NCBI RefSeq assembly: GCF_003696315.1
Contig: NZ_RFFN01000007.1
Location: 62,001 to 126,000, forward strand
Direction: 5' to 3'
From: Pseudomonas songnenensis
GTDB lineage: Bacteria; Pseudomonadota; Gammaproteobacteria; Pseudomonadales; Pseudomonadaceae
DNA length: 64,000 nucleotides
Below, one piece after another: positions 8,634-18,119 of this stretch. The notes beneath the pieces were generated by a model, which saw only the letters and a list, made by a program, of their open reading frames with translations, was not told the origin of the DNA and did not search any database. The position numbers were made by a program, and so were the translations under genes. Each line of letters opens with the position of its first letter. Within the stretch, counting starts at the first letter, position 1.

Positions 8634-9035
8634 ATGAACAGCCCGCCACCGCTCCGCCAATCCTGCCCGCCCGGCACCTGTACCTGCCGGCGTGACGAGC
8701 TGCTGGAAACGTCCGGCGCCGACGTGCGCATTCTCCTGCTGACCCGGCATGAGGAACGCCGCCTGCTCGAACGCCTGGAAAACGTGCAGAGCCTGGACGA
8801 TCTCGAGCGCGTGCAGCAACGCATGCGCGATCAGCTCGGCATCCGCATGACCGTCGCCCCTGGGCACAACGAGGTGCGCAGCATGCGCGGCATCGCCGTC
8901 GAATTCGCCGAACAGCCCGGCCTCTGCCGCAAGACCCGCCCGGCCATCGCCGCTGCCGTGCGCCGCGGGCTGGAAAAGCACCCGGAAATCGCCTGGCGCC
9001 TGCTCGACGCGCACGATCTGCTGGGCGGCCTCTGA
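8634..9035 (+). CDS. Conserved hypothetical protein with N-terminal CPPGTCTC motif
   Basis: A 133-residue soluble protein of a conserved but uncharacterised type. Near the N-terminus is a tight cysteine group CPPGTCTC (C11, C16, C18), then a helical charged region (LLTRHEERRLLERLENV) and a conserved stretch GIRMTVAPGHNEVRSMRGIAV with a fourth cysteine in EQPGLCRKTR. The four cysteines could bind a metal or cofactor. It is divergent from the CAP-domain gene. I know similar sequences only as hypothetical proteins. Confidence 0.75.
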   Translation: MNSPPPLRQSCPPGTCTCRRDELLETSGADVRILLLTRHEERRLLERLENVQSLDDLERVQQRMRDQLGIRMTVAPGHNEVRSMRGIAVEFAEQPGLCRKTRPAIAAAVRRGLEKHPEIAWRLLDAHDLLGGL

Positions 9036-9410
9036 CCAGGGCGACGCAAGCCTCGCTCCACCTGTGCAGCGCCAGAGTCGGGCATCTGGCGCGAGCCGAT
9101 CAGGTCTGAGGGCCGGACCACGAAGCCCCGACAATAAAAGTGCCTATGCTGTATCGTGGAGCAATTGCTGCGACAGCATTCTTCCTGCAAACGGAGTGGC
9201 CCAATGGCCCTCCGCTTTCATGGCTCGCCGATTCTTGAAGCCTCTACCAGACCGCCCGCGGTCTGGTGCATGCACGAGGCCGTACGGCGATTTGGCAGAA
9301 ACCGGCAATCGGTTTCCCGTTGTTCCGAAAGCTTGCCGCCGTGGTTCCTCCCGACAGGAGCCGGCGCACTAACGCCTGTTCCCCTATTTCCGCTAGTCGG
9401 ACAGGCGCTC
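9036..9410 (+). other. 375-bp intergenic region before the cyclic glucan synthase
   Basis: No convincing gene is seen. It holds one stem-loop, GCGCCAGA (9069-9076) pairing with TCTGGCGC (9085-9092), without a T run, possibly a terminator of the preceding gene. An open frame runs through it into the synthase gene from 9156, but that N-terminal extension is rich in Arg, Ser and Pro and lacks family resemblance, so I treat it as untranslated leader. Confidence 0.5.
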
Positions 9411-12400
9411 ATGACCTCAGTTTTCCGTCACATCCTCGGCCGTCAGCAGCGCTCGCCCGTATGGAGCGACCTCGCACCCGTGCGTGAAGAGCTGTTCGGT
9501 ACCGAACGGCTGGAGCACCACGCGCGCAGCCTTGCCGCGGCTCAACCGGTCACCACGCGGCCGCCGGTCGTATCGTCGCTGCATGCCCGCCTGAACGAGA
9601 ACGCGGCGGTGCTGCTTGCCGCCTACCGTTCCAGCGCCAGTGAGCTGGAGGCCGGCCGTAGCGTAGTGCCGGCTGCCGAATGGTTGCTGGATAACTACCA
9701 CCTGGTCGAAGCACAGATTCGCGAGATTCGCGACGATCTGCCGCCAGGCTTCTACCGCCAGCTGCCGAAACTGGCCGAAGGCCCTTTCGCCGGCTATCCG
9801 CGGGTGTTCGGCCTGGCCTGGGCCTTCGTGGCCCATAGCGACAGCCATTTCGATCCCGAAACGCTGCGGCGCTTCATCGTCGCTTATCAGCAGGTTCAGC
9901 CACTGACCATTGGCGAGCTGTGGGCCGTGGCGATCACCCTGCGCATTGTGCTGATCGAGAATCTGCGCCGGCTGAGCGACCAGATCACCGAAGGCCGCGC
10001 CACCCGCGCCGACGCCGATGCGCTGGCCAGCCGCCTGCTCTCCGCTGCCTCTGCGAAGCGAACGCTGGAGGATGAGATCGCCACGCGTGGCAGCGAAAGC
10101 ATGTCGGTCGTCTTCGCTGCGGAACTGGCCAAGCGTCTGCGCGATCAGGACCCCCGCACCACCCCGGCATTGGGCTGGCTGGAGGACGAGCTGGGGCGCC
10201 AGGGCAGCACCATCGACGAGGTGGTGCAGCACTCGCAACAACGCCAGGGCGCCTCGAACGTCAGCGTGCGCAATGTCATCACCAGCATGCGCCTGATATC
10301 GGATATCGACTGGACCGAGCTGTTCGAAAGCATCAGCCTGGTGGACGCACGACTGCGTGGCGGCAGCGCCTTCGCCAGCATGGATTTCCCCACCCGCAAC
10401 CTCTATCGCAGCGCCATCGAACAGCTGGCACGCGGCTCGAGCGCGACCGAGCTGGAGGTGGCCGAAGCCGCACTCAGCGCAGCTCACGCCGCGCCAACCG
10501 CGGACCTTGCCCAGGACGAGCGCGTCGGCGACCCGGGCTACCACCTGATTGGCGAAGGCCGCCTCGCACTGGAGCGCGCCATCGGGTTCAGTGCGCCGCT
10601 CGGCCTGCGCCTGAGCCGCTTCAACGTGCAGCTCGGCATCGTCGGCTATGTCGGCTCCATCCTGCTGGTGACCGCACTGCTGCTATCTGTCGGGCTGCAG
10701 GCGCTGGCTGGGGTCGGCGTAACCGCCGGCTGGCTTGCGCTGCTGGCGGTGGTCGCGTTCCTGCCGGTCACCGACGTCGCCACCACGCTGGTCAATCGCC
10801 TGGTCACCTGGCGTTTCGGCGCCATGGCGCTGCCCGCGCTGGACCTGACCGCCGGCGTGCCGCAGTCGCTGCGCACCCTGGTCGCGGTGCCGACGCTGCT
10901 GACCAGCGAAGCGGACCTGCTGGAGCAGATCGAACGCATCGAGGTGCATCACCTGGCCGGCGCCGGAGGCGATCTCGCCTTCGCGCTGCTGACCGATGGG
11001 CTGGATGCCGACCAGGAAACCCTGCCCGGCGATGCCCCTCTGCTCGCCGTCGCCGTTGCCGCCATTGCCGATCTGAACCGGCGCTATGGCCCGGCACCCG
11101 GCGGCAGTCGCTTTCTGATCCTGCATCGACGTCGCCAGTACAACCCCAGCGAAGGCTGCTGGATGGGTTGGGAGCGCAAGCGCGGCAAGCTGCACGAACT
11201 CAACCGGCTGCTGCGTGGCGCCAGCGATACCAGCTTCATGCCGCTGGCCGGCTGCGCGCAGCAGGTGCCTGCCGATGTGCGCTACGTCATCACGCTGGAC
11301 GCCGATACCCGCCTGCCGCGCGATGCCGCGATGCGCCTGATCGGCAAGATGGCGCACCCGCTCAACCGTCCGCGTTTCAGCGAGGCCGAGCAGCGCGTGA
11401 TCAACGGCTACGCGATCCTCCAGCCGCGGGTCACCCCGTCGCTGCCGGTGGGCCGCGAAGGCTCGCTCTACCAGCGGGTGTTCTCCAGTCCTGGCGGCAT
11501 GGACCCTTACGCCGCGGCGGTGTCCGACGTCTATCAGGACCTCTTTGGCGAAGGCTCCTACACCGGCAAGGGCATCTATGACATCGATGCGTTCGAGGCG
11601 GCACTCGCCGGCCGCGTGCCGGAAAACAGCATGCTTAGCCACGACCTGTTCGAGGGCGTCTTCGCCCGTGCGGGCCTGGCGACCGACGTCGAGGTGGTCG
11701 AGGAATTTCCCTCGCGCTATGACGTATCCGGCAAGCGCCAGCACCGCTGGACCCGCGGCGACTGGCAGCTGCTGCCGTGGATCTTCGGCCCCCGCCATGG
11801 CAAACAGGCACTGCCGGAAGTCGGCCGTTTCAAGATGCTCGACAACCTCAGGCGCTCGCTGGTCGCCCCGATCACGCTGCTGGCGCTGACGCTGTGCTGG
11901 CTGCTGCCACTGCCCGCCGCGCTGACCGGCAGCGCGCTGATCCTCGTGACCATGGCGATTCCGGCGTTCCTGCCGATCTGTTTCGCGCTGCTGCCCGCGC
12001 GTAGCGGCATCTGCGCGCAGAGCCATCTGCGCCGGCTGCTCGGCGACCTGCGCCTGGCCGCCTCGCAAACCGGGCTGAATCTCGCCTTTCTGCCGGACCA
12101 GGCCTGGCGCATGGGCGATGCCATCGTGCGCACGCTGTCGCGGCTGTCGTCCCGGCATCACCTGCTGGAATGGACCACCGCCGCTCAGTCGGCCATCAGC
12201 CCGCGTTTGAAGCTCAGCGGTTTCTATCGCGGCATGGCCGGCGGCATCGCGCTGGGTGTCGGCACCGCCGTCTTCGCCTTGCTGATCGCGCCGGGCTCCT
12301 GGCCCGTCGTGCTGCCCTTCGCGCTGCTCTGGCTCTGTGCCCCCGCAATTGCCTTGTGGGCCAGCCGCTCACCGCGCACCGCTGCTGGCCAGCAACTCGC

Positions 12401-15400
12401 CGAGCCGGATGCCGAGGAGCTGCGCCTGATCGCCCGGCGCACCTGGCGTTTCTTCGAAACCTTCGTCACGCCGGCCGACAACATGCTGCCGCCGGACAAT
12501 TTCCAGGAAGACCCCAAGCCGGTTGTCGCTCGCCGCACCTCGCCCACCAACATGGGCCTCTACCTGCTGTCGGCCGTTGCCGCGCGTGATTTCGGTTGGG
12601 CCGGCACGCTGCAGACCCTCGAACGTCTGGAAGCGACCCTGGAAAGCATGAGCCGCCTGCAGCGCCATCGCGGGCATTTCTTCAACTGGTACGCCACCGA
12701 AGACATGCGAGCGCTGGAGCCGGCCTACGTATCGGCCGTCGACAGCGGCAACCTTGCCGGTCATCTGATCGCCATCGCCAACGCCTGCGAAGAATGGCTC
12801 GACGCACCCGCTGCGCCAAATGCCCGCGCAGGCCTGCACGACGTCCTGCTATTGATCCGTCAGGCAATGGCCGCACTGCCGAGCACAAGCGGCGAGCGTG
12901 GGCGTCCGCTCTCCGAGCTGCTCGATCAGATCGCCGCGCAGCTGGGTGAAGAGCAAGCGCTCGACACCCTTTGCGCGACCCTCCACCAGCTGGCCGAAAA
13001 GGCCTCGCGCCTGAGCCTGGAAATCGCCCCGCCGAGTGCGGATGACCAGTCGGCCGACCTGCACTTCTGGGTCGACGCCCTGGGCCGGACCCTGGCCGAG
13101 CACACCCGTGACCGTCAGTTGCAAGGCGGTACGCTGAACCAGACGCAGGCACAGCTGCGCGAGCTTTCCCGCACGACGAGGCAGATGGCGCTGGAGATGG
13201 ACTTCGCCTTCCTGCTCGACCCCGAGCGCAAGCTGCTCTCGATCGGCTACGGGCTGGCGGAAAACAGCCTCGACCCGAGCTGCTACGACCTGCTGGCCTC
13301 CGAAGCGAGGCTGGCCAGCCTGTTCGCCATCGCCAAGGGCGACGTGACCACCCGCCACTGGTTCCGTCTGGGCCGCACCGCGACCCCGCTGGGCAACGGC
13401 TCGGCGCTGATTTCATGGTCGGGCTCGATGTTCGAGTACCTGATGCCCTCGCTGGTCATGCGTGCACCGGCCGGCAGCCTGCTGGAGCAGACCAACAACC
13501 TGGTGGTGCAACGACAGCAGGGCTACGGCAACGACCGCAACGTCCCATGGGGGGTGTCCGAGTCGGCCTATCATGCCCGTGACATGGAATTCACCTACCA
13601 GTATTCCAACTTCGGCGTGCCGGGCCTGGGCCTCAAGCGTGGTCTGGCGGAAAACCTGGTCATCGCGCCCTATGCCACCGGCCTGGCGACCATGGTCGAT
13701 GCGCCCGGCGCGCTGGCGAACTATCGCCGCCTGGCGCAGATGGGTGCAGTTGGCAGCTACGGCTTCTACGAAGCGCTGGACTTCACCCCGTCGCGGCTGC
13801 CGGACGGCCAGTCCTTCGCCATCGTGCGCAATTACATGGCCCACCACCAGGGCATGAGCATCGTCGCCATCGCCAACACCCTGCAGGACGGGCAGATGCG
13901 CGCCCGCTTCCATCGCGAACCGATGATCCAGGCCTGCGAACTGCTGCTGCAGGAGCGCATGCCACGTGATGTGGCCATTGCCCATCCGCGTGCCGAAGAG
14001 GTGAAGATCCGCGCGGTCGAGGCCAGTGGTGATCCACAGGCGCTGCGCCGCCTCAACACCTGCGCGGCCGGTGCCGCACCGGTTACCCATCTGCTCAGCA
14101 ATGGCCGCTATGCGGTGATGCTCACCGCCGCCGGGGCCGGCTACAGCCGCTGGCGCGACATTGCCGTGACCCGCTGGCGCGAGGATGCCAGCCGTGATGA
14201 TTACGGCTCGTTCATCTTCCTGCGCGACACCGCCGACGGCCGAGTCTGGCCCGCCGGCGGTCAGCCCGGCGACAGCGATGCCGTGAGCCAGGAGGTGATC
14301 TTTGCCGAGGATCGCGCCGAGTTCATTCGCCACGATCTCGACCTGACCACCACCCTCGACGTGCTGGTGTCCGGCGAAGACGACGGCGAAGTGCGTCGCG
14401 TATCACTGGTCAACTGCGGCGCCAACCCCCGCGAAATCGAACTGACGTCCTACAGCGAAGTGGTGCTGACCACCCCGTCCACGGACAACGCCCACCCGGC
14501 CTTCGCCAAGCTGTTCGTGGTCACCGAATACCTGCCCGACTTCGGCGCACTGCTCGCCACCCGGCGCCTGCGCAGCGAGGGCGAACGGCCGATGTGGGCG
14601 GCGCATTTCGCAGTGGTGGAAGGCGAGGTCGTGGCCGATCCGCAGTATGAAACCGACCGCGCCCGCTTCATCGCCCAGCGGCCGAACGTCGCCACCGCGG
14701 CGGTGATCACCGAAGGGCTGGCGCTCTCGAATACGGTGGGCACGGTGCTCGACCCGATCTTCGCGCTCAAGTATCGCGTCAGGGTCGCCCCGGGCAAGGT
14801 CGCCCGCGTGGCGTTCTGGACCTTCGTCGCCGGGTCGCGGGACGAGCTGCTCAATCTGATCGAGAAACACCACGACCGCAGCGCCTACGACCGCGCCAAG
14901 ACCCTGGCCTGGACCCAGGCGCAGGTGCAACTGCGTCACCTGGACGTCAAGCCGGCGGAAGCGGCGGACTTCCAGCGCCTGGCCGCTCCCATCCTCTATG
15001 CCGATCCGCAGTTCCGCGCGCCCTCGGCGGCGATCATCGAAGGCGCCGGAGCGCAGTCCGGGCTCTGGCCCCATTCGATCTCCGGCGACCTGCCCATTGT
15101 GCTGCTGCGCATCGACGACGTGCAGGACATTGCCCAGGTTCGCCAGCTGCTGCGTGCCCACGAATACTGGCGCATGAAGCGTCTGGCGGTGGACCTGGTG
15201 ATTCTCAACGAACACGCCAGCTCCTACCTGCAGGACCTGCAGATCGCCATCGAAACCGCCGTGCGTAGCAGCCAGTCGCGCCCGCGCTTCGGCGCCGAGC
15301 TCGCCCAGGGTTCGGTGTACATGCTGCGCGCCGATCTGCTGAGCACCGAGGCGCGCGCACTGCTGCGCAGCGTGGCCCGGGTTTCGCTGATCGCTCGCCG

Positions 15401-17942
15401 CGGTCCGATCGCCAATCAACTGGCCAATCAGTTGCTCGCCTCGCAGGTGCCGCTCATGGCACCACGCCTTTCCGCCAGACCCTCGACAGCCATCGCACAG
15501 CCGTCCGCTATCGACATTTCGCCCCACCTCGAGTGCTTCAACGGCCTGGGTGGTTTCGACAAGGATGGCCGCGAGTACGTGACGCTGCTGGACGCAGGCG
15601 CGAACACGCCCGCGCCCTGGATCAACGTGATCGCCAATCCGCAGTTCGGCTTCCAGGTTTCGGCACAGGGCAGCGGCTACACCTGGGCGGAAAACAGCCG
15701 GGAGAACCAGCTCACGCCCTGGTCCAACGACCCGGTTACCGATCCCTGCGGCGAAGCCTTCTATGTGCGCGATGAAGACAGCGGCGCACTGTTCAGCCCC
15801 ACCGCCCAACCGATCCGGGATGCGGGGCTCTACGTGGCGCGGCACGGCCACGGCTACAGCCGCCTCGAACACCAGGCCGACGGCATCGCCATGGACCTGC
15901 TGGAATACGTGCCGCTGGCCGACCCCATCAAGATTTCCCGCCTGACCCTGCGCAACCTGTCGGCAGTGCCGCGCCGGTTGTCGGTGACCCGCTACAGCGA
16001 ATGGGTGCTCGGCACCGCGCGGGGCGCCAATGCGCCTTTCATCATCACCGAGCGCGACGAACACTGCGGCATGCTGCTGGCACGCAACCCCTGGAGCAGC
16101 GCCTTCCCTGGGCGCGTGGCCTTTGCCGACCTTGGCGGCCGACAGACCGCCTGGACGGCCGATCGCCGCGAGCTTCTCGGTCGCAACAGCGGGCCTACTA
16201 CCCCAGCGGCGCTTCTCGCGGGTGCGCCGCTATCCGGCATCACCGGGGCCGGCATGGACCCGTGCGCCGCGTTGCAGACCGGCATCGAACTGGCAGCCGG
16301 CGAGAGCATCGAAATCGTCGCCTTCATCGGCCAATGCCCGTCGGCAGACGCCGCGCGGGCACTGGTCGAACGTTATCGCCAGGCGGACCTGGACGCCGTG
16401 CTGCTGGAAGTCACCGAGCACTGGCGCAGCGTGCTGGGCGCCGTGCAGGTGAAAACCCCGGACCGGGCGATGGACATCATGCTCAACGGCTGGCTGCTGT
16501 ATCAGACCCTGGCCTGCCGCATCTGGGCGCGCTCGGCTTTCTACCAGGCCAGCGGCGCCTATGGCTTCCGCGATCAGCTGCAGGACGGCATGGCGCTGAC
16601 CTTCTCCCAGCCCGAGGCCACCCGCAGCCATATCCTGCGCGCCGCCAGTCGCCAGTTTCCCGAAGGCGACGTGCAGCACTGGTGGCTGCCGCACTCCGGT
16701 CAGGGTGTACGCACGCGCATCTCCGATGACCGTGTCTGGCTGGCGTTCGCCACCGCGACCTACATTCAGGTTGCCGGCGATGCGGCGATCCTCGATGAGC
16801 CGGTGACCTTCCTCGAAGGCCCTCTGCTCAAGCCCGGCGAACACGACGCCTTCTTCCAGCCGATGATGGCCGGCGACGCCGCGCCGCTGTTCGAGCACTG
16901 CGCGCGCGGCCTGGATCAGTGTCTGGAACTGACCGGCGAACTCGGCCTGCCGCTGATTGGCGGCGGTGACTGGAACGACGGCATGAACCGCGTCGGCGAA
17001 CACGGCAAGGGCGAAAGCGTCTGGCTTGGCTGGCTGCTGCTGCGCACCATCGAACTCTTCGCGCCGCTGGCGGACCAGCGCGGCACGCTGGCTGACGCCC
17101 AACGCGCAGAGCGCTGGCGCAAGCATGCTCAGGCACTGGCTGATTCGCTTGAAGAAAACGCCTGGGACGGCGAGTGGTATCGCCGCGCGACCTTCGACGA
17201 CGGCACCTGGCTCGGCTCCAAGGACAGCGACGAGTGCCGCATCGACTCCATCGCCCAGTCCTGGGCAGTGTTGTCCGGTGCAGCGGACCCCGGGCGCGCA
17301 AAACAGGCCATGGCTTCGGTGCAGCAGCACCTGATTCGCGAGCAGGACGGTCTGGCCCTGCTGTTCACCCCGCCGTTCGACAAGACGCCAAAGGAGCCCG
17401 GCTACATCAAGGGTTATCCACCTGGCCTGCGGGAGAACGGCGGGCAATACAGCCACGCCGCGATGTGGGCCATGCTCGCCTTTGCCAGGCTGGGCGATGG
17501 CGATGCGGCGTGTGGGATGTTCAAGCTGCTGAACCCCATCAACCATGCCCTGACACCGAAAGAAAGCCGACGCTACAAGGTCGAGCCCTACGTAGTGGCG
17601 GCGGACGTCTACGGCGTCGCACCACACAACGGCCGCGGCGGCTGGACCTGGTACACCGGCGCTGCCGGCTGGATGTATCGCGCCGGCGTCGAGGGCATCC
17701 TCGGCATCCGCCGCGAAGGCGAATGGCTGATCGTCGACCCGTGCATCAGCAGTCAATGGCCGTCGTTCGAAGCCACGATCACGCTGGGCGAAACGCGCTA
17801 CGCCATCCGCGTGGAAAACCCAGGCCAGGCCAACCGCGGTATCCAGTACGCACAACTGGATGGGCGCGCACTCGATTGTTCAAACGGGTACGTGCAGCTT
17901 GCGCTGGATGGGGGGGACCATCAGGTGATGTTGAGGTTGTAA
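9411..17942 (+). CDS. Cyclic beta-1,2-glucan synthase (GT84/GH94), 2843 aa
   Basis: A giant inner-membrane enzyme of the size of Brucella Cgs and Agrobacterium ChvB. It makes periplasmic cyclic beta-1,2-glucan from UDP-glucose. In order: N-terminal region; membrane pair near residues 405-465; GT84 glycosyltransferase with the DAD motif at D630/D632 (VITLDADTRLPRD) and QHRW at 777-780; further membrane segments near 820-865 and 940-990; a glycoamylase-like domain from about 1065, with a second conserved block near 1340 (GSMFEYLMPSLVM and NVPWGVSESAY); and a C-terminal GH94 phosphorylase part with GFRDQLQDGM and GGGDWNDG (D2520), which controls chain length. The start ATG 9411 follows GGACAGG. 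No glucan exporter gene is adjacent. All catalytic motifs look intact. Confidence 0.93.
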   Translation: MTSVFRHILGRQQRSPVWSDLAPVREELFGTERLEHHARSLAAAQPVTTRPPVVSSLHARLNENAAVLLAAYRSSASELEAGRSVVPAAEWLLDNYHLVEAQIREIRDDLPPGFYRQLPKLAEGPFAGYPRVFGLAWAFVAHSDSHFDPETLRRFIVAYQQVQPLTIGELWAVAITLRIVLIENLRRLSDQITEGRATRADADALASRLLSAASAKRTLEDEIATRGSESMSVVFAAELAKRLRDQDPRTTPALGWLEDELGRQGSTIDEVVQHSQQRQGASNVSVRNVITSMRLISDIDWTELFESISLVDARLRGGSAFASMDFPTRNLYRSAIEQLARGSSATELEVAEAALSAAHAAPTADLAQDERVGDPGYHLIGEGRLALERAIGFSAPLGLRLSRFNVQLGIVGYVGSILLVTALLLSVGLQALAGVGVTAGWLALLAVVAFLPVTDVATTLVNRLVTWRFGAMALPALDLTAGVPQSLRTLVAVPTLLTSEADLLEQIERIEVHHLAGAGGDLAFALLTDGLDADQETLPGDAPLLAVAVAAIADLNRRYGPAPGGSRFLILHRRRQYNPSEGCWMGWERKRGKLHELNRLLRGASDTSFMPLAGCAQQVPADVRYVITLDADTRLPRDAAMRLIGKMAHPLNRPRFSEAEQRVINGYAILQPRVTPSLPVGREGSLYQRVFSSPGGMDPYAAAVSDVYQDLFGEGSYTGKGIYDIDAFEAALAGRVPENSMLSHDLFEGVFARAGLATDVEVVEEFPSRYDVSGKRQHRWTRGDWQLLPWIFGPRHGKQALPEVGRFKMLDNLRRSLVAPITLLALTLCWLLPLPAALTGSALILVTMAIPAFLPICFALLPARSGICAQSHLRRLLGDLRLAASQTGLNLAFLPDQAWRMGDAIVRTLSRLSSRHHLLEWTTAAQSAISPRLKLSGFYRGMAGGIALGVGTAVFALLIAPGSWPVVLPFALLWLCAPAIALWASRSPRTAAGQQLAEPDAEELRLIARRTWRFFETFVTPADNMLPPDNFQEDPKPVVARRTSPTNMGLYLLSAVAARDFGWAGTLQTLERLEATLESMSRLQRHRGHFFNWYATEDMRALEPAYVSAVDSGNLAGHLIAIANACEEWLDAPAAPNARAGLHDVLLLIRQAMAALPSTSGERGRPLSELLDQIAAQLGEEQALDTLCATLHQLAEKASRLSLEIAPPSADDQSADLHFWVDALGRTLAEHTRDRQLQGGTLNQTQAQLRELSRTTRQMALEMDFAFLLDPERKLLSIGYGLAENSLDPSCYDLLASEARLASLFAIAKGDVTTRHWFRLGRTATPLGNGSALISWSGSMFEYLMPSLVMRAPAGSLLEQTNNLVVQRQQGYGNDRNVPWGVSESAYHARDMEFTYQYSNFGVPGLGLKRGLAENLVIAPYATGLATMVDAPGALANYRRLAQMGAVGSYGFYEALDFTPSRLPDGQSFAIVRNYMAHHQGMSIVAIANTLQDGQMRARFHREPMIQACELLLQERMPRDVAIAHPRAEEVKIRAVEASGDPQALRRLNTCAAGAAPVTHLLSNGRYAVMLTAAGAGYSRWRDIAVTRWREDASRDDYGSFIFLRDTADGRVWPAGGQPGDSDAVSQEVIFAEDRAEFIRHDLDLTTTLDVLVSGEDDGEVRRVSLVNCGANPREIELTSYSEVVLTTPSTDNAHPAFAKLFVVTEYLPDFGALLATRRLRSEGERPMWAAHFAVVEGEVVADPQYETDRARFIAQRPNVATAAVITEGLALSNTVGTVLDPIFALKYRVRVAPGKVARVAFWTFVAGSRDELLNLIEKHHDRSAYDRAKTLAWTQAQVQLRHLDVKPAEAADFQRLAAPILYADPQFRAPSAAIIEGAGAQSGLWPHSISGDLPIVLLRIDDVQDIAQVRQLLRAHEYWRMKRLAVDLVILNEHASSYLQDLQIAIETAVRSSQSRPRFGAELAQGSVYMLRADLLSTEARALLRSVARVSLIARRGPIANQLANQLLASQVPLMAPRLSARPSTAIAQPSAIDISPHLECFNGLGGFDKDGREYVTLLDAGANTPAPWINVIANPQFGFQVSAQGSGYTWAENSRENQLTPWSNDPVTDPCGEAFYVRDEDSGALFSPTAQPIRDAGLYVARHGHGYSRLEHQADGIAMDLLEYVPLADPIKISRLTLRNLSAVPRRLSVTRYSEWVLGTARGANAPFIITERDEHCGMLLARNPWSSAFPGRVAFADLGGRQTAWTADRRELLGRNSGPTTPAALLAGAPLSGITGAGMDPCAALQTGIELAAGESIEIVAFIGQCPSADAARALVERYRQADLDAVLLEVTEHWRSVLGAVQVKTPDRAMDIMLNGWLLYQTLACRIWARSAFYQASGAYGFRDQLQDGMALTFSQPEATRSHILRAASRQFPEGDVQHWWLPHSGQGVRTRISDDRVWLAFATATYIQVAGDAAILDEPVTFLEGPLLKPGEHDAFFQPMMAGDAAPLFEHCARGLDQCLELTGELGLPLIGGGDWNDGMNRVGEHGKGESVWLGWLLLRTIELFAPLADQRGTLADAQRAERWRKHAQALADSLEENAWDGEWYRRATFDDGTWLGSKDSDECRIDSIAQSWAVLSGAADPGRAKQAMASVQQHLIREQDGLALLFTPPFDKTPKEPGYIKGYPPGLRENGGQYSHAAMWAMLAFARLGDGDAACGMFKLLNPINHALTPKESRRYKVEPYVVAADVYGVAPHNGRGGWTWYTGAAGWMYRAGVEGILGIRREGEWLIVDPCISSQWPSFEATITLGETRYAIRVENPGQANRGIQYAQLDGRALDCSNGYVQLALDGGDHQVMLRL

Positions 17943-17954
17943 ACGAAACCGCAG

Positions 17955-17982
17955 CCGTTCCCTCGCACACGCGTGGGAACGG
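17955..17982. terminator. Stem-loop after the cyclic glucan synthase gene
   Basis: CCGTTCCC (17955-17962) and GGGAACGG (17975-17982) form a perfect 8-bp stem with a 12-base loop, 13 bp after the stop codon. There is no T run. The CGTTCCC...GGGAACG core resembles short palindromic repeats scattered through Pseudomonas genomes, so it may be a REP-like element as much as a terminator. Confidence 0.55.
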
Positions 17983-18119
17983 AACCACCGACGCACTCGT
18001 GAGCCGGCGGTCATAGCCCCGGTCGCGGGTCATCGCAGCCGACTCGCCCGGCGGCCAGTCCCAAACCGGCCGCAAGCCATTACAATGCGCGACTTTCGAT
18101 TCAAGTCCGGTCCGCGCCA

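Noticed and set aside
9156-9410. 85-residue N-terminal extension of the glucan synthase
   Set aside because: No family resemblance and no hydrophobic or targeting features. ATG 9411 with GGACAGG gives the usual length of the family.
14403-17855. Two long antisense frames (553 and 541 codons) within the cyclic glucan synthase gene
   Set aside because: Typical antisense shadows of GC-rich coding sequence. The sense protein has intact domains throughout.
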